From assembly GCA_031285565.1 (NCBI GenBank), contig JAITVY010000102.1, forward strand, positions 1-64,000: DNA of 64,000 nucleotides, in the 5' to 3' direction. This document shows positions 26,896 to 35,934 of this stretch, one piece after another. The notes beneath the pieces were generated by a model. The model saw nothing but the letters and a program-made list of their open reading frames with translations, made no database searches and was not told the origin of the DNA. This stretch comes from Tannerella sp. (lineage in GTDB: Bacteria; Bacteroidota; Bacteroidia; Bacteroidales; Tannerellaceae). The position numbers and the translations under genes are program-made. How positions within the stretch are numbered: position 1 is the first letter of the stretch; every line of letters starts with the position of its first letter.

Positions 26896-26975
26896 GCATT
26901 TCTTAATAAACACCCTTCTGACACTAAAATTTTATAAATATTAGATAAGATGGGGTGTAAAGTAAAAAATGTTTC

Positions 26976-26983
26976 TACTTTTG
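26976..26983 (+). promoter_or_regulatory. -7 promoter box (TACTTTTG)
   Basis: Exact TAnnTTTG match about 22 bp before the ATG of the following lipoprotein gene. The -33 region is poor. Confidence 0.45.
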
Positions 26984-27004
26984 TGCACTTATTAAATTGT
27001 GAGA

Positions 27005-28363
27005 ATGGAAAATGTAAAAAGAATTTACTTATGTTTAGCTGGTAGTTTGCTGTTGTTGTTATCCTCCTGTCTTGGAAGTGATGATGATGAGTCTGCAGAT
27101 TGGTTATATTCAAATTGCCAGATTAAAAGTTTCACATTAAAAAATGATTCAATATCAGGTTTGAGTAGTGTTAAATTCACAATTGATCAGGTAAACGGGT
27201 TGATTTATAATAAAGATTCTATGGCTTATGGAACGGTCATAGATGAAAAAGTAGTTTGTACGATTACTTATGAAGTCGGTGCATTGAGCGTGGAGGTTTA
27301 TCAGGATGCAACAAAAGATTCTGCTTACTGGAATGGTTCTGACTCACTGAATTTTTCCAGTTTTGTTCGTTTTGATGTGTATTCAGTAGATGGCAAGGCT
27401 GTAAAAAGATATATTGCAAAATTGAATGTTCACCAACAGCTTCCTGATTCGATGGAGTGGACCCTCCGTGAGAGTCCATTATTGGGAAAAACAGTACAGG
27501 ATCAGAAAGTAATCGCACATAATGGCTCTTATTGGATGTATGTAAAGGGGCAGGATGGATACGAATTATACCGGTCTTCAAATGCTATTGACTGGACAAA
27601 GTCGAATTTAACGGGTCTTACTGAAAAGACCTTTATACTTTCCCAGTTGGTTAGTTATGAAGGTTTCTTATACCTGCCGACCACGGAAGGTGTATTATAT
27701 CAATCGGTAAATGGAACAGATTGGAGTGCGTTGGACGGCGCTCCGGTAGTAAAAGCTGTTTTAGGTGTTGTATATGAAAGCGGACAACTAAAACGTCCGT
27801 CGGCATTGGCAACTGTTATTAATGATAATAATAAATGGTACTATGCAGCTATGAATAAAGAGTTGCAGTGGCAGACCGGAAATGAAATTTCTACGACATT
27901 CCCTGTGAGCGGATTTGGTCATGTGAGTCATGAAGTAATGTATTATCAACGATTAATGGTTGTTGCGGGTAAGGATCGTAATAATCAATTGTATAATGCT
28001 GCATGGGAAACAATGGATGGTTTGCAATGGGTACAATTGACGGATGACCGTGCTAACTCTTTTAATAAACGTGAGGGTATAGCATTAACGACATATGATG
28101 ATGATTTTTACCTGTTTGGAGGCATTGATGCTTCTAATACGGCAAAGAAAGATATTTATCGTTCGAAGAACAAGGGGGTGACCTGGGAACTGGTAGACTC
28201 TTTAATTACTTTTCCGGATGCTTATAAAGCGAGAGGTTATTCTTCTGTGCTTGTTGATGATGATAATTTTATACTTCTTTTCGGCGGAAAAGAAAATACT
28301 TCTGCGAATATGTTGGATGAGTTATGGTCGGGACGAATTAATCGTTTGGGCTTTAAAGACTGA
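27005..28363 (+). CDS. DUF6242-like lipoprotein with beta-propeller-type repeats
   Basis: About 452 residues. Signal peptide with lipobox LSSC (Cys about 22) then LGSDDDESAD, acidic residues that suggest surface export. The N-terminal domain (about 30-140) is Ig-like; the C-terminal part (about 145-450) carries repeated propeller-like blades (SYWMYVKGQDGYELYRSSNAIDW, GVLYQSVNGTDWSAL, DDFYLFGGIDASNTAKKDIY, NFILLFGGKENTSANM). It resembles the DUF6242 lipoproteins of Bacteroidales. The function is unknown; a binding or scaffold role in the envelope is plausible as the next genes are bam and skp. ATG 27005 is preferred over a GTG 6 bp upstream. Confidence 0.7.
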   Translation: MENVKRIYLCLAGSLLLLLSSCLGSDDDESADWLYSNCQIKSFTLKNDSISGLSSVKFTIDQVNGLIYNKDSMAYGTVIDEKVVCTITYEVGALSVEVYQDATKDSAYWNGSDSLNFSSFVRFDVYSVDGKAVKRYIAKLNVHQQLPDSMEWTLRESPLLGKTVQDQKVIAHNGSYWMYVKGQDGYELYRSSNAIDWTKSNLTGLTEKTFILSQLVSYEGFLYLPTTEGVLYQSVNGTDWSALDGAPVVKAVLGVVYESGQLKRPSALATVINDNNKWYYAAMNKELQWQTGNEISTTFPVSGFGHVSHEVMYYQRLMVVAGKDRNNQLYNAAWETMDGLQWVQLTDDRANSFNKREGIALTTYDDDFYLFGGIDASNTAKKDIYRSKNKGVTWELVDSLITFPDAYKARGYSSVLVDDDNFILLFGGKENTSANMLDELWSGRINRLGFKD

Positions 28364-28429
28364 TCGTAGATATAATTTTGTGATATTTTTCACGTTAGAA
28401 AGAAAGAAGTGACAAAAAAACAAAACGTT

Positions 28430-29125
28430 ATGTCTTCGACTTTTTTTCAACGGTGGTTTACGATTCTCTTGCTTTCAGTTATTTTTACTTGTGTTCATGC
28501 TCAGGAATACAAGTATGAAATAGGAGGTATGGCCGGAGGAGCATTTTATATGGGTGATGTGAATAAAACGGCTTTATTTAAAGGGTTGAATCCCGGCTTA
28601 GGAGCTGTTTTTCGTTATAATGCGAATTTTCGTATTGCTTTTAAAGGTGATTTTGCCTGGGCAAAAGTAACCGGTACAACGGATGGATTAGATAATGTTT
28701 TTCCAAATAATCTGCAAACGTCGTTTGACAGAAGTTTATTTGAATTGGGAGGACAGTTTGAATTTAATTTTTTCCCATATAGCGATAAGTTTGCATATTT
28801 GAATACTAAACGGTTTTCACCATATGTACTTGTTGGTTTGGGCACGACATTCTCGCCGGGTGACGATGCTTTTTTTAGCTTGAATGTGCCGATGGGAGTA
28901 GGTGTGAAGTATAAATTAAAGAACCGGCTTAATTTGGGTTGCGAATTTTCATTTCGTAAATTATTCGGAGATGGTCTGGATAATAAAGAGTTGGATGACC
29001 CGTATGAAATAGGTGGTAGTATGTTTAAGAATAAAGACTGGTACTCATTTTTGATGTTATCATTAACATGGGATTTCGGACCTCGTAACCGGGAGTGCAA
29101 CAATGCGAATTCAATAGTATTTTAA
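28430..29125 (+). CDS. DUF6089 outer membrane beta-barrel protein
   Basis: About 231 residues: signal peptide (MSSTFFQRWFTILLLSVIFTCVHAQ) and a small beta-barrel with alternating strands (YEIGGMAGGAFYMGD, ISPYVLVGLGT-type and GVGVKYKLKNRLNLGCEFSFRKLF segments). It fits DUF6089, conserved in Bacteroidales just upstream of the isoprenyl transferase and bamA, which argues for a role in outer membrane biogenesis; nothing more specific can be read. An upstream GTG at 28409 is possible, but the ATG at 28430 gives the better signal peptide. The uppS start follows 7 bp after the stop. Confidence 0.8.
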   Translation: MSSTFFQRWFTILLLSVIFTCVHAQEYKYEIGGMAGGAFYMGDVNKTALFKGLNPGLGAVFRYNANFRIAFKGDFAWAKVTGTTDGLDNVFPNNLQTSFDRSLFELGGQFEFNFFPYSDKFAYLNTKRFSPYVLVGLGTTFSPGDDAFFSLNVPMGVGVKYKLKNRLNLGCEFSFRKLFGDGLDNKELDDPYEIGGSMFKNKDWYSFLMLSLTWDFGPRNRECNNANSIVF

Positions 29126-29132
29126 AACGTTG

Positions 29133-29873
29133 ATGACGTTGATAGATAAGATAGATAAAACACTAATGCCGCAACATGTGGCAATTATTATGGATGGAAA
29201 CGGACGCTGGGCCAAAGCACGTGGAGAAGATCGTACTAAAGGGCATCAGGAAGGCGTTGTATCTGTTCGTAAAGTTGTTGAAGCTGCTGCTGCAATTGAC
29301 TTGAAATATCTTACTGTCTATACTTTTTCTACAGAGAACTGGAATCGACCGGAAGCAGAGGTGCAGGCGCTAATGGCTTTGCTTGTTACTGCGATTCATC
29401 GCGAGACTCCTGATTTGATGAAGAACAATGTTCGTCTGGATGTTATTGGTGATTTGTCCCGATTAGATGGTGATGTGCGTAAAACACTCACTGATTGTAT
29501 TGAGCAGACTTCTGTAAATACAGGGACAACATTGATTCTGGCTTTAAGCTATTCTTCCCGCTGGGAATTGTTGAATGCCTCTAAATTATTGGCAAAGGAT
29601 GTGTGTGAAAAACGAATTTCTTTGGATGATATAACCGAAGATTCTTTTTCGCAATATTTAACGACAAGGAATTTTCCTGATCCGGATTTATTAATCCGGA
29701 CAGGTGGAGAGAAGCGTATCAGTAATTTCCTTTTATGGCAATTATCGTATGCTGAATTTTATTTTACGGATGTTTATTGGCCTGATTTTAGAGAAAACGA
29801 ATTATATGAAGCAATCTTGTTTTATCAACAACGTGAAAGGCGGTTTGGTAAGACAAGCGAGCAATTAAAATAG
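29133..29873 (+). CDS. uppS: Isoprenyl transferase (undecaprenyl diphosphate synthase)
   Basis: A 246-residue cis-prenyltransferase that condenses isopentenyl diphosphates into the C55 carrier lipid used for peptidoglycan and O-antigen units. The signature HVAIIMDGNGRWAKARG is at about 15-31, with the catalytic Asp D21. TVYTFSTENWNRP and DPDLLIRTGGEKRISNFLLWQLSYAEFYF (split here across about 190-220) complete the family motifs. ATG 29133 is used rather than an overlapping TTG at 29130. It lies between DUF6089 and bamA, in the same orientation with short gaps, joining carrier-lipid supply and outer membrane assembly in one operon. Confidence 0.96.
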   Translation: MTLIDKIDKTLMPQHVAIIMDGNGRWAKARGEDRTKGHQEGVVSVRKVVEAAAAIDLKYLTVYTFSTENWNRPEAEVQALMALLVTAIHRETPDLMKNNVRLDVIGDLSRLDGDVRKTLTDCIEQTSVNTGTTLILALSYSSRWELLNASKLLAKDVCEKRISLDDITEDSFSQYLTTRNFPDPDLLIRTGGEKRISNFLLWQLSYAEFYFTDVYWPDFRENELYEAILFYQQRERRFGKTSEQLK

Positions 29874-29889
29874 ATAAACAGAAACGTAT

Positions 29890-32637
29890 ATGCATAGAAG
29901 AATACGCTTGTTGATTGCCTTGATGGGCATAATTGTTTTTAAGGGTTTTGCACAGACGGATGATACGATTCAGCTTGCACAGACAACCGATACGATACCG
30001 CTCGTCCAGCCTGCTGAAACGATCCAGATAGTGGAGGCTGATGATACGATACCGCCTGGAGAAATTCCCGAAATAAATTATTCGTCTGCTAAAAGATACA
30101 CGATTGCTGATATAAAGGTCTCCGGGATTCAGAATTACGAAGATTATGTATTAATAGGTTTTTCAGGTTTGGCCGTAGGAGATGAAGTATCGGTACCGGG
30201 TGATGAGATAACGGATGCCATCAAGCGTTTCTGGCGTCATGGTCTGTTTTCAGATGTAAAGATTCTTGCTACACGTGTGAAGGATAACAAGGTATGGCTG
30301 GAGATTCAGTTAAAACAGCGTCCGCGTATTTCGGAAATCAATTATAACGGAGTAAAGAAGGGTGAGCGTGAGGATTTGATATCGCGTTTAGGATTGCGTA
30401 AAGGACATACAATCACAACAAACGTATCTGACCGTGCCAAGACATTAATCCAGAAGTATTTCGACGGAAAGGGCTTTAAGAATGTCGAGGTAGATATCGT
30501 TCAGCGTGAAGATTTGTCGAAAGAGGGAGAGGTAATTGTCGATATCAACATCAATAAGAACCAGAAGACGAAGATTGAAGAAATTACGATCACGGGAAAT
30601 GAGGAACTGTCGGACTTTACGCTGAAGAAAGCGATGAAAAAGACAAACGAGCGTATGAATTTGCTAAAGAGGCCGAAGACGAGTGTCCTTGAAGCTTTCA
30701 GTACGAAAAAGTTCACTACGGAAGAATATGAGAATGACAAGAAGAACCTGATTGATAAGTATAATGAATTTGGTTACCGTGATGCCGTGATTGTTTCGGA
30801 TAGTGTTGTGAACGTAAATGAAAAGCGTGTCTCTGTTTTCCTTTCGGTAGATGAAGGACAGAAATATTATCTGAAGGATGTGTTATTTGTCGGTAACACG
30901 AAATACCCGTCGGAACAATTGGAGATGCTTTTGAATATGAAGTCCGGTGATGTTTATAACCAAAAGAAACTTATGGAGCGTTTGCAGACCGATGAGGATG
31001 CAGTGGCGAATATTTATTATAATAACGGCTACTTATTTTTTGGAGCCGATCCGGTGGAAGTGGATATTCAGAATGACTCCATCTCGTTAGAGATTCGTAT
31101 TCAGGAGGGTCCCCAGGCCACGATCAATAAGGTTATCGTAGCAGGAAACGACCGTTTATATGAAGATGTGGTACGTCGTGAATTGCGAACGAAACCCGGT
31201 CAGTTATTCAGCCGTGAGGACCTGATGCGTTCAGCCCGTGAATTAGCTCAGATGGGTCATTTTGATCCTGAGAATATGGTTCCCGAACCGATACCTAATC
31301 CTGATAATGGAACGGTTGATATCCGTTATAACCTTGTCTCGAAGGCGAATGACCAGGTGGAAGTATCTGCCGGTTGGGGTCAGACGGGTTTGATCGGAAA
31401 ACTGAGTTTGAAGTTTACGAACTTTTCGATGAAGAACTTCCTTAATCCGAGTACTTATCGTGGCATTATCCCTCAGGGTGAGGGCCAGACGCTGACGTTA
31501 AGTGGTCAGACAAGCGGTAAGTATTACCAGTCGTATAATATATCATTCATGGACCCATGGTTTGGAGGAAAACGTCCGAATACGTTATCAGTGAGTTTAT
31601 ATTATGCGAAGATGACGGGTATAAATAATAACTTTTACAGTTCTCAGTATAGTCCTTATTATGGTTCTTACGGTGGTTATGGCGGCTATGGTGGTTATGG
31701 CGGTTACAACAGTAGCCTGTATGAAGGACTGTATGAGGCCTCCTACGACCCGGATAAATATATGCAGATGATAGGTGTAACTGTGGGTTACGGAAAACGA
31801 TTAAACTGGCCTGATGATTATTTCTACTTTATGGCCTCTTTGAACTATCAGTTGTACCGTATGAAGAACTGGTATGAATATTTTATCGTTACGGATGGAA
31901 ATTGTCATAAAATCAGTCTTGATTTGTCGTTACAACGCAGTTCAATCGATAACCCATTGTATACACGTTATGGTTCGAGTTTCACGGCATCCGTATCTGC
32001 TACACCTCCTTATTCATTGTTTGATGGAAAAGATTATGCATCCATGACTGACCAGGATGAGGGCAAGCATAAATTGATAGAGTATCATAAATGGAAATTC
32101 CAGGGCAAACTGTTCTTCCCGTTAGCGCCTCTTCCTTCCAATAATGGTCCGAAACGTACGCCTGTATTAATGTCGCGTATTGAATATGGATTCTTAGGAT
32201 ATTATAATAAAGATAAGATCTCTCCGTTTGAGACTTTCCAGGTTGGTGGTGACGGAATGTCGGGTTACTCCAGTTATTATGCCACAGAGATGGTAGCATT
32301 GAGGGGATATGATAATGGATCACTGGCCGGTCAGAATTATGCTATTCCGTATGGTTATGCTTATTCGCGTTTGTCGATGGAGCTTCGTTATCCATTTATT
32401 CTTGAACCCACTTCTACGATTTATGGTTTGGTGTTTGCCGAGGCCGGTAATGCATGGGGATCGATCAGTGATTTCAGTCCTTTTGACTTGAAGCGTTCGG
32501 CTGGTGTTGGTGTTCGTATATTCCTTCCGATGATTGGTATGATGGGGATAGACTGGGCTTATGGTTTTGATGTTCCATATGGACAGTCCTCTAAAGGAGG
32601 AAGCCAGTTCCACTTTGTATTAGGCCAGGAATTCTAA
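29890..32637 (+). CDS. bamA: Outer membrane protein assembly factor BamA
   Basis: A 915-residue Omp85 insertase. Signal peptide (1-21, GFAQ), then a Thr/Gln/Ile-rich low-complexity segment with repeats of TDTIP/DDTIP (about 23-58), five POTRA domains (about 70-490: IADIKVSGIQNYED, EINYNGVKKGERED, IEEITITGNEELSD, LKDVLFVGNTKYPSE, INKVIVAGNDRLYED) and a 16-strand barrel to the C-terminal Phe (QFHFVLGQEF). A barrel loop (about 590-606) carries GGY repeats (YGGYGGYGGYGGY). The gene is 16 bp after uppS and upstream of two skp-like chaperone genes, the normal BamA context. Confidence 0.96.
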   Translation: MHRRIRLLIALMGIIVFKGFAQTDDTIQLAQTTDTIPLVQPAETIQIVEADDTIPPGEIPEINYSSAKRYTIADIKVSGIQNYEDYVLIGFSGLAVGDEVSVPGDEITDAIKRFWRHGLFSDVKILATRVKDNKVWLEIQLKQRPRISEINYNGVKKGEREDLISRLGLRKGHTITTNVSDRAKTLIQKYFDGKGFKNVEVDIVQREDLSKEGEVIVDININKNQKTKIEEITITGNEELSDFTLKKAMKKTNERMNLLKRPKTSVLEAFSTKKFTTEEYENDKKNLIDKYNEFGYRDAVIVSDSVVNVNEKRVSVFLSVDEGQKYYLKDVLFVGNTKYPSEQLEMLLNMKSGDVYNQKKLMERLQTDEDAVANIYYNNGYLFFGADPVEVDIQNDSISLEIRIQEGPQATINKVIVAGNDRLYEDVVRRELRTKPGQLFSREDLMRSARELAQMGHFDPENMVPEPIPNPDNGTVDIRYNLVSKANDQVEVSAGWGQTGLIGKLSLKFTNFSMKNFLNPSTYRGIIPQGEGQTLTLSGQTSGKYYQSYNISFMDPWFGGKRPNTLSVSLYYAKMTGINNNFYSSQYSPYYGSYGGYGGYGGYGGYNSSLYEGLYEASYDPDKYMQMIGVTVGYGKRLNWPDDYFYFMASLNYQLYRMKNWYEYFIVTDGNCHKISLDLSLQRSSIDNPLYTRYGSSFTASVSATPPYSLFDGKDYASMTDQDEGKHKLIEYHKWKFQGKLFFPLAPLPSNNGPKRTPVLMSRIEYGFLGYYNKDKISPFETFQVGGDGMSGYSSYYATEMVALRGYDNGSLAGQNYAIPYGYAYSRLSMELRYPFILEPTSTIYGLVFAEAGNAWGSISDFSPFDLKRSAGVGVRIFLPMIGMMGIDWAYGFDVPYGQSSKGGSQFHFVLGQEF

Positions 32638-32681
32638 TGTTAATTTAACATAAATAGAAAAGAACGGATAAAACTCTCTGT

Positions 32682-32731
32682 TATATTTGCAGTCTAAGCA
32701 AATGACTAATGAAATTGAACTAAAAAAGGAG
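32682..32731 (+). promoter_or_regulatory. Promoter and leader of the skp genes, with a four-codon MKLN mini-ORF
   Basis: TATATTTG (32682-32689) is an exact -7 box. The leader holds GACTAATGAAATTGAAC (32704-32720), identical to the ends of repeat copy C, and this is followed by TAA, so ATGAAATTGAACTAA encodes MKLN and a stop. A GGAG Shine-Dalgarno (32728-32731) precedes the real ATG at 32740; strong SD sequences are rare here. Confidence 0.55.
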
Positions 32732-32739
32732 AATCAATT

Positions 32740-33258
32740 ATGAAAAGAAAAGGGATTTTATTTATAGGAATGGTGTTGTTTTGCTCGGTAGCAATGATGG
32801 CACAGAAATTTGCCTTAATTGATATGGAGTATATTTTAAAAAATATTCCGGCATATGAGATGACTAACGAACAGCTGTCTCAGCTTTCTAAAAAATGGCA
32901 AGGTGAAGTAGAAACTCTTCAGGAAGAGGCACAGAATATGTATAAAACTTACCAAAGTGATTTGGTATTTCTTTCGGCAGAGATGAAGACCAAACGTGAA
33001 GAAGCAATTGTAAAAAAAGAGCAGGACGCACAGGATCTGAAGCGCCAGTATTTTGGAGCAGAAGGCGAATTGTACCAGAAAAGGGCGAGCCTGATGAAAC
33101 CGATTCAGGACGAGATCTATAATGCGGTTAAAGAAATAGCGGAGGATAAGGGTTATCAGGCTGTCGTAGACCGTGCTTCGGCCATGAGTCTGATTTTTGC
33201 ATCTCCTAAGATTGATATCAGTAATGAAGTTCTTATAAAGTTAGGATATTCAAAATAA
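32740..33258 (+). CDS. OmpH/Skp-family periplasmic chaperone (first copy)
   Basis: A 172-residue protein with a signal peptide (1-21, MMAQ), a small beta core (KFALIDMEYILKNIPAYE and the C-terminal YQAVVDRASAMSLIFASPKIDIS) and a long charged coiled-coil between (about 45-125, EVETLQEEAQNMYKTYQSD, KTKREEAIVKKEQDAQDL). This is the Skp trimer layout with coiled-coil tentacles holding unfolded barrel proteins for BamA. It is paralogous to the next gene, the usual tandem in Bacteroidetes. It has its own promoter downstream of bamA. Confidence 0.9.
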   Translation: MKRKGILFIGMVLFCSVAMMAQKFALIDMEYILKNIPAYEMTNEQLSQLSKKWQGEVETLQEEAQNMYKTYQSDLVFLSAEMKTKREEAIVKKEQDAQDLKRQYFGAEGELYQKRASLMKPIQDEIYNAVKEIAEDKGYQAVVDRASAMSLIFASPKIDISNEVLIKLGYSK

Positions 33259-33327
33259 ATGCGTACATTTGTCCGCATTAAAATGGATTTTTTAAGCTGA
33301 AAATATTTAATTATAATAATAACCAAA

Positions 33328-33825
33328 ATGAAGAAATTTGTAGTTCTATTGCTAATGCTCCTTCCGTTAGGGGTTGTTGCACAGGAGGTAAAAATCGCAA
33401 TTGTAAATTCGATGGAAATTTTCAATGTGATGCCGGAAGTATCCGATGTTGAAAATCAATTAGCTGCTTTGCAAGAACAATATGAAAAAGAATTTAAAGT
33501 GATGCAGGATGAATATAATAAAAAGTTTGCCGAATATGTGGAGCAACGTGATTCTTTAACGGACAATATCCGTCTGAGAAGAGAACAGGAAATCCAGGAT
33601 TTGGAAACCCGTATTCAGAATTTTGTACCGGTAGCACAACAGGAAATACAAAAGAAACAACAAGAACTTTTTGCTCCGATTCAGGAAAAGATACATAATG
33701 CTATTAAAGCTGTAGGTGATGAAAAAGGTTATACCTATATTCTGAATCCTCAGGTATTGCTTTATCAGGGTGATAATGCTGTGGATGCTACTCCTTTTGT
33801 GAAAACAAAATTAGGCTTGAAATAA
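33328..33825 (+). CDS. OmpH/Skp-family periplasmic chaperone (second copy)
   Basis: A 165-residue Skp-like protein: signal peptide (1-19, GVVAQ), beta core VKIAIVNSMEIFNVMPEVS, coiled-coil arms (about 40-120) and C-terminal KGYTYILNPQVLLYQGDNAVDATPF. It is diverged from the first copy and may differ in client range. It is 69 bp downstream and is followed by a terminator at 33851-33890, which ends the bamA-skp region. Confidence 0.9.
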   Translation: MKKFVVLLLMLLPLGVVAQEVKIAIVNSMEIFNVMPEVSDVENQLAALQEQYEKEFKVMQDEYNKKFAEYVEQRDSLTDNIRLRREQEIQDLETRIQNFVPVAQQEIQKKQQELFAPIQEKIHNAIKAVGDEKGYTYILNPQVLLYQGDNAVDATPFVKTKLGLK

Positions 33826-33850
33826 GAGATTTATTTATATAATTTATAAG

Positions 33851-33890
33851 AGGATGTCTTTCACCAGTATGTGGGGAGACATCCTTTTTT
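33851..33890 (+). terminator. Intrinsic terminator between skp and murI
   Basis: AGGATGTCT (33851-33859) pairs with AGACATCCT (33877-33885), followed by TTTTT. It ends only 8 bp before the murI start codon, so murI must rely on read-through or a promoter at or before the hairpin; none is obvious. Confidence 0.8.
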
Positions 33891-33898
33891 AGCTAAAT

Positions 33899-34729
33899 AT
33901 GACAGGAAAAAAGGCACCGATTGGTATTTTTGATTCCGGATACGGGGGATTAACCATTTTTGGGGAGATTCGGAGTTTGTTACCTCAATACGATTACGTG
34001 TATTTAGGTGATAATGCACGAACGCCTTATGGAAGCCGTTCGTTTGAAGTTGTCTATCAGTTTACACGTCAGGCCGTATTGCACTTATTGGCCGAAGGTT
34101 GCCCGTTAATAATTTTAGCCTGTAATACGGCTTCGGCAAAGGCCTTGCGGACGATTCAGCAATGTGATTTGCCTCAGATTGATGTTACAAAGCGTGTCTT
34201 GGGTGTGATTCGACCAACCGTGGAGGTGGTCGATCAGGTGAGCTGTACAAAACATATTGGTGTCCTGGGAACATCCGGCACTATTTATTCGCGATCGTAC
34301 GAGCTTGAAATCGCCAAGCTTTATCCGGATGTACATGTTGTGAGTGAAGCTTGTCCGATGTGGGTACCATTGGTCGAAAACCGTGAGTACGATTCTCCCG
34401 GAGCCGATTATTTTATACAAAAGCATCTGAATGCTTTATTAATGCAGGATAGTCGGATTGATACAATCTTACTTGCCTGTACGCATTATCCTTTACTAAT
34501 GAATAAAATTAAACAGTATTTACCGGCAGGAATTACCGTTTTCCCGCAGGGAAAACAGGTCGCAGATAGTCTGAAGGATTATCTTTTCCGCCATCCGGAA
34601 ATGGAGATGCGGTTGACACAACACGCGACCTGCCGTTTTCAGACAACGGAATCTGCCGCAAAATTCTCGGAATCAGCTTCTGTTTTTTTAAAACATCCGG
34701 TGGAAGTTGAACAGATAGTTATCGCATGA
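33899..34729 (+). CDS. murI: Glutamate racemase
   Basis: A 276-residue enzyme converting L-Glu to D-Glu for peptidoglycan. The two catalytic cysteines are C75 (LACNTASA) and C194 (LLACTHYPL), with D12/S13 in FDSGYGGLTI near the N-terminus and GDNARTPYG at about 37-45. The length is normal. A terminator stem lies just before its start. Its last codons overlap the next gene by 4 bp (ATGA), so racemase and D,D-dipeptidase are translated together. Confidence 0.95.
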   Translation: MTGKKAPIGIFDSGYGGLTIFGEIRSLLPQYDYVYLGDNARTPYGSRSFEVVYQFTRQAVLHLLAEGCPLIILACNTASAKALRTIQQCDLPQIDVTKRVLGVIRPTVEVVDQVSCTKHIGVLGTSGTIYSRSYELEIAKLYPDVHVVSEACPMWVPLVENREYDSPGADYFIQKHLNALLMQDSRIDTILLACTHYPLLMNKIKQYLPAGITVFPQGKQVADSLKDYLFRHPEMEMRLTQHATCRFQTTESAAKFSESASVFLKHPVEVEQIVIA

Positions 34730-35388
34730 AATATTTAAAAATACTTGTTTGTTTTATATTTCTTTCGTTTACTTTCCAAACGAAAGACTGGGATCAGTAT
34801 TTGCAATCATCCGGCTTTGTGGACATCCGGCAACTGGATCCTACGATTCAGGTTCATTTGGTTTATGCGACTCCTCATAACTTTATGAATGAAAAGGTTT
34901 ACACCGGAATGACGAAAGCGTGGTTACACCCTGATGGTGCGAATAAATTGTTACGGGCGCAGCAGTTGCTTAAAAAAGAGAATCCCGGATATTCATTGTT
35001 GGTATATGATGCTGCGCGTCCTTTCGAAGTGCAGAAGAAAATGTGGCAGTTGGTCCGGGGTACAAAGAATGTATATTATGTAGCTAATCCGGCGAAAGGA
35101 GGCGGTTTACATAATTACGGAATGGCTGTAGATGTAACTATTGTTGCTGAAAATGGAAAGCCCCTTCCAATGGGTACTTCGTATGATTTTTTTGGAGAAG
35201 AAGCACATACAGATAATGAAAAGGCATTAGTTGAATCAGGGAAAATCACTAAGAATGAATTACAGAATCGTCTGTTATTACGCCGTATAATGCGTCAGGC
35301 CGGATTTACTACGGTTACCAGTGAATGGTGGCATTTTAATGCCTGTTCGAGAAGTGCTGCAAGGGCGAATTACAAACTAATAGAATGA
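34726..35388 (+). CDS. M15D D-Ala-D-Ala dipeptidase-like protein (VanX/DdpX type)
   Basis: A 220-residue zinc peptidase. The N-terminal hydrophobic segment (1-18) looks like a signal peptide or anchor. Zinc ligands of the M15D family can be placed: H129 and D136 in GLHNYGMAVDVT, and H203 in SEWWHFN with catalytic E200. R98 in YDAARPF is the conserved transition-state Arg. VanX hydrolyses D-Ala-D-Ala in glycopeptide resistance; secreted relatives such as DdpX types salvage D-Ala. With a signal peptide and 4-bp coupling to murI, turnover of D-amino-acid dipeptides from the wall is more likely than vancomycin resistance. No vanHA-like genes are adjacent. Confidence 0.88.
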   Translation: MKYLKILVCFIFLSFTFQTKDWDQYLQSSGFVDIRQLDPTIQVHLVYATPHNFMNEKVYTGMTKAWLHPDGANKLLRAQQLLKKENPGYSLLVYDAARPFEVQKKMWQLVRGTKNVYYVANPAKGGGLHNYGMAVDVTIVAENGKPLPMGTSYDFFGEEAHTDNEKALVESGKITKNELQNRLLLRRIMRQAGFTTVTSEWWHFNACSRSAARANYKLIE

Positions 35389-35390
35389 AT

Positions 35391-35759
35391 TCAGACAATG
35401 CTTTTGCCGAATGGCGTTAATGCCAGACCGGCCATTTTGAAATGTTGCTTTCCGAACGGGATACCTATAATCGTGATACATAATAATATTCCGAAGAATA
35501 AATGGGTAAGGCAGATACCCAATCCTCCCAGGATAATCCATAGAATATTCATAATAATGGATAAGCAACCGCTTGAACCACCGTTATCAACTACTTTACT
35601 GCCGAATGGCCATAGAGCTAATACTGCTAATTTGAGTGTTTGCAAACCGAATGGAAAGCCTATTATTGTTATCATCATCAGAATACTTGAAATGAGGTAT
35701 TCGATTGCAGTAAGAAAACCCCCGAAAATAAGCCAGATTATATTTCCTAAAAATTTCAT
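35391..35759 (-). CDS. YccF domain-containing inner membrane protein
   Basis: A 122-residue membrane protein made of two YccF (DUF307) repeats: NIIWLIFGGFLTAIEYLISSILMMITIIGFPFG and NILWIILGGLGICLTHLFFGILLCITIIGIPFG, each ending in IGxPFG followed by a KL/KM-A-LAL-x-PFG segment. The function is unknown. It converges with the dipeptidase gene with only 2 bp between the stop codons and no terminator in between, so transcripts would overlap. Confidence 0.88.
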   Translation of the reverse strand: MKFLGNIIWLIFGGFLTAIEYLISSILMMITIIGFPFGLQTLKLAVLALWPFGSKVVDNGGSSGCLSIIMNILWIILGGLGICLTHLFFGILLCITIIGIPFGKQHFKMAGLALTPFGKSIV

Positions 35760-35934
35760 GCGGTAATAATTATTTATTTACACTAAGGTCGCATAGAACT
35801 CGCACGATTTTTATTATCATGGATTTATGTGATTTTACAAAAATCATGCTTCGTTTCATACGATAATATTTTTGTTTAATAATAAGACGATGAACATGCT
35901 TGATTTGTTACAAAAAAAATCTTTTTTTAATGAA

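Noticed and set aside
34726..35388. Vancomycin resistance gene vanX
   Set aside because: It has a signal peptide and no vanH/vanA neighbours; a wall-recycling dipeptidase coupled to murI is more likely.
35398..35766. A plus-strand ORF of 122 codons opposite yccF
   Set aside because: The minus-strand frame shows two clear YccF repeats and membrane helices; the plus frame is its shadow.
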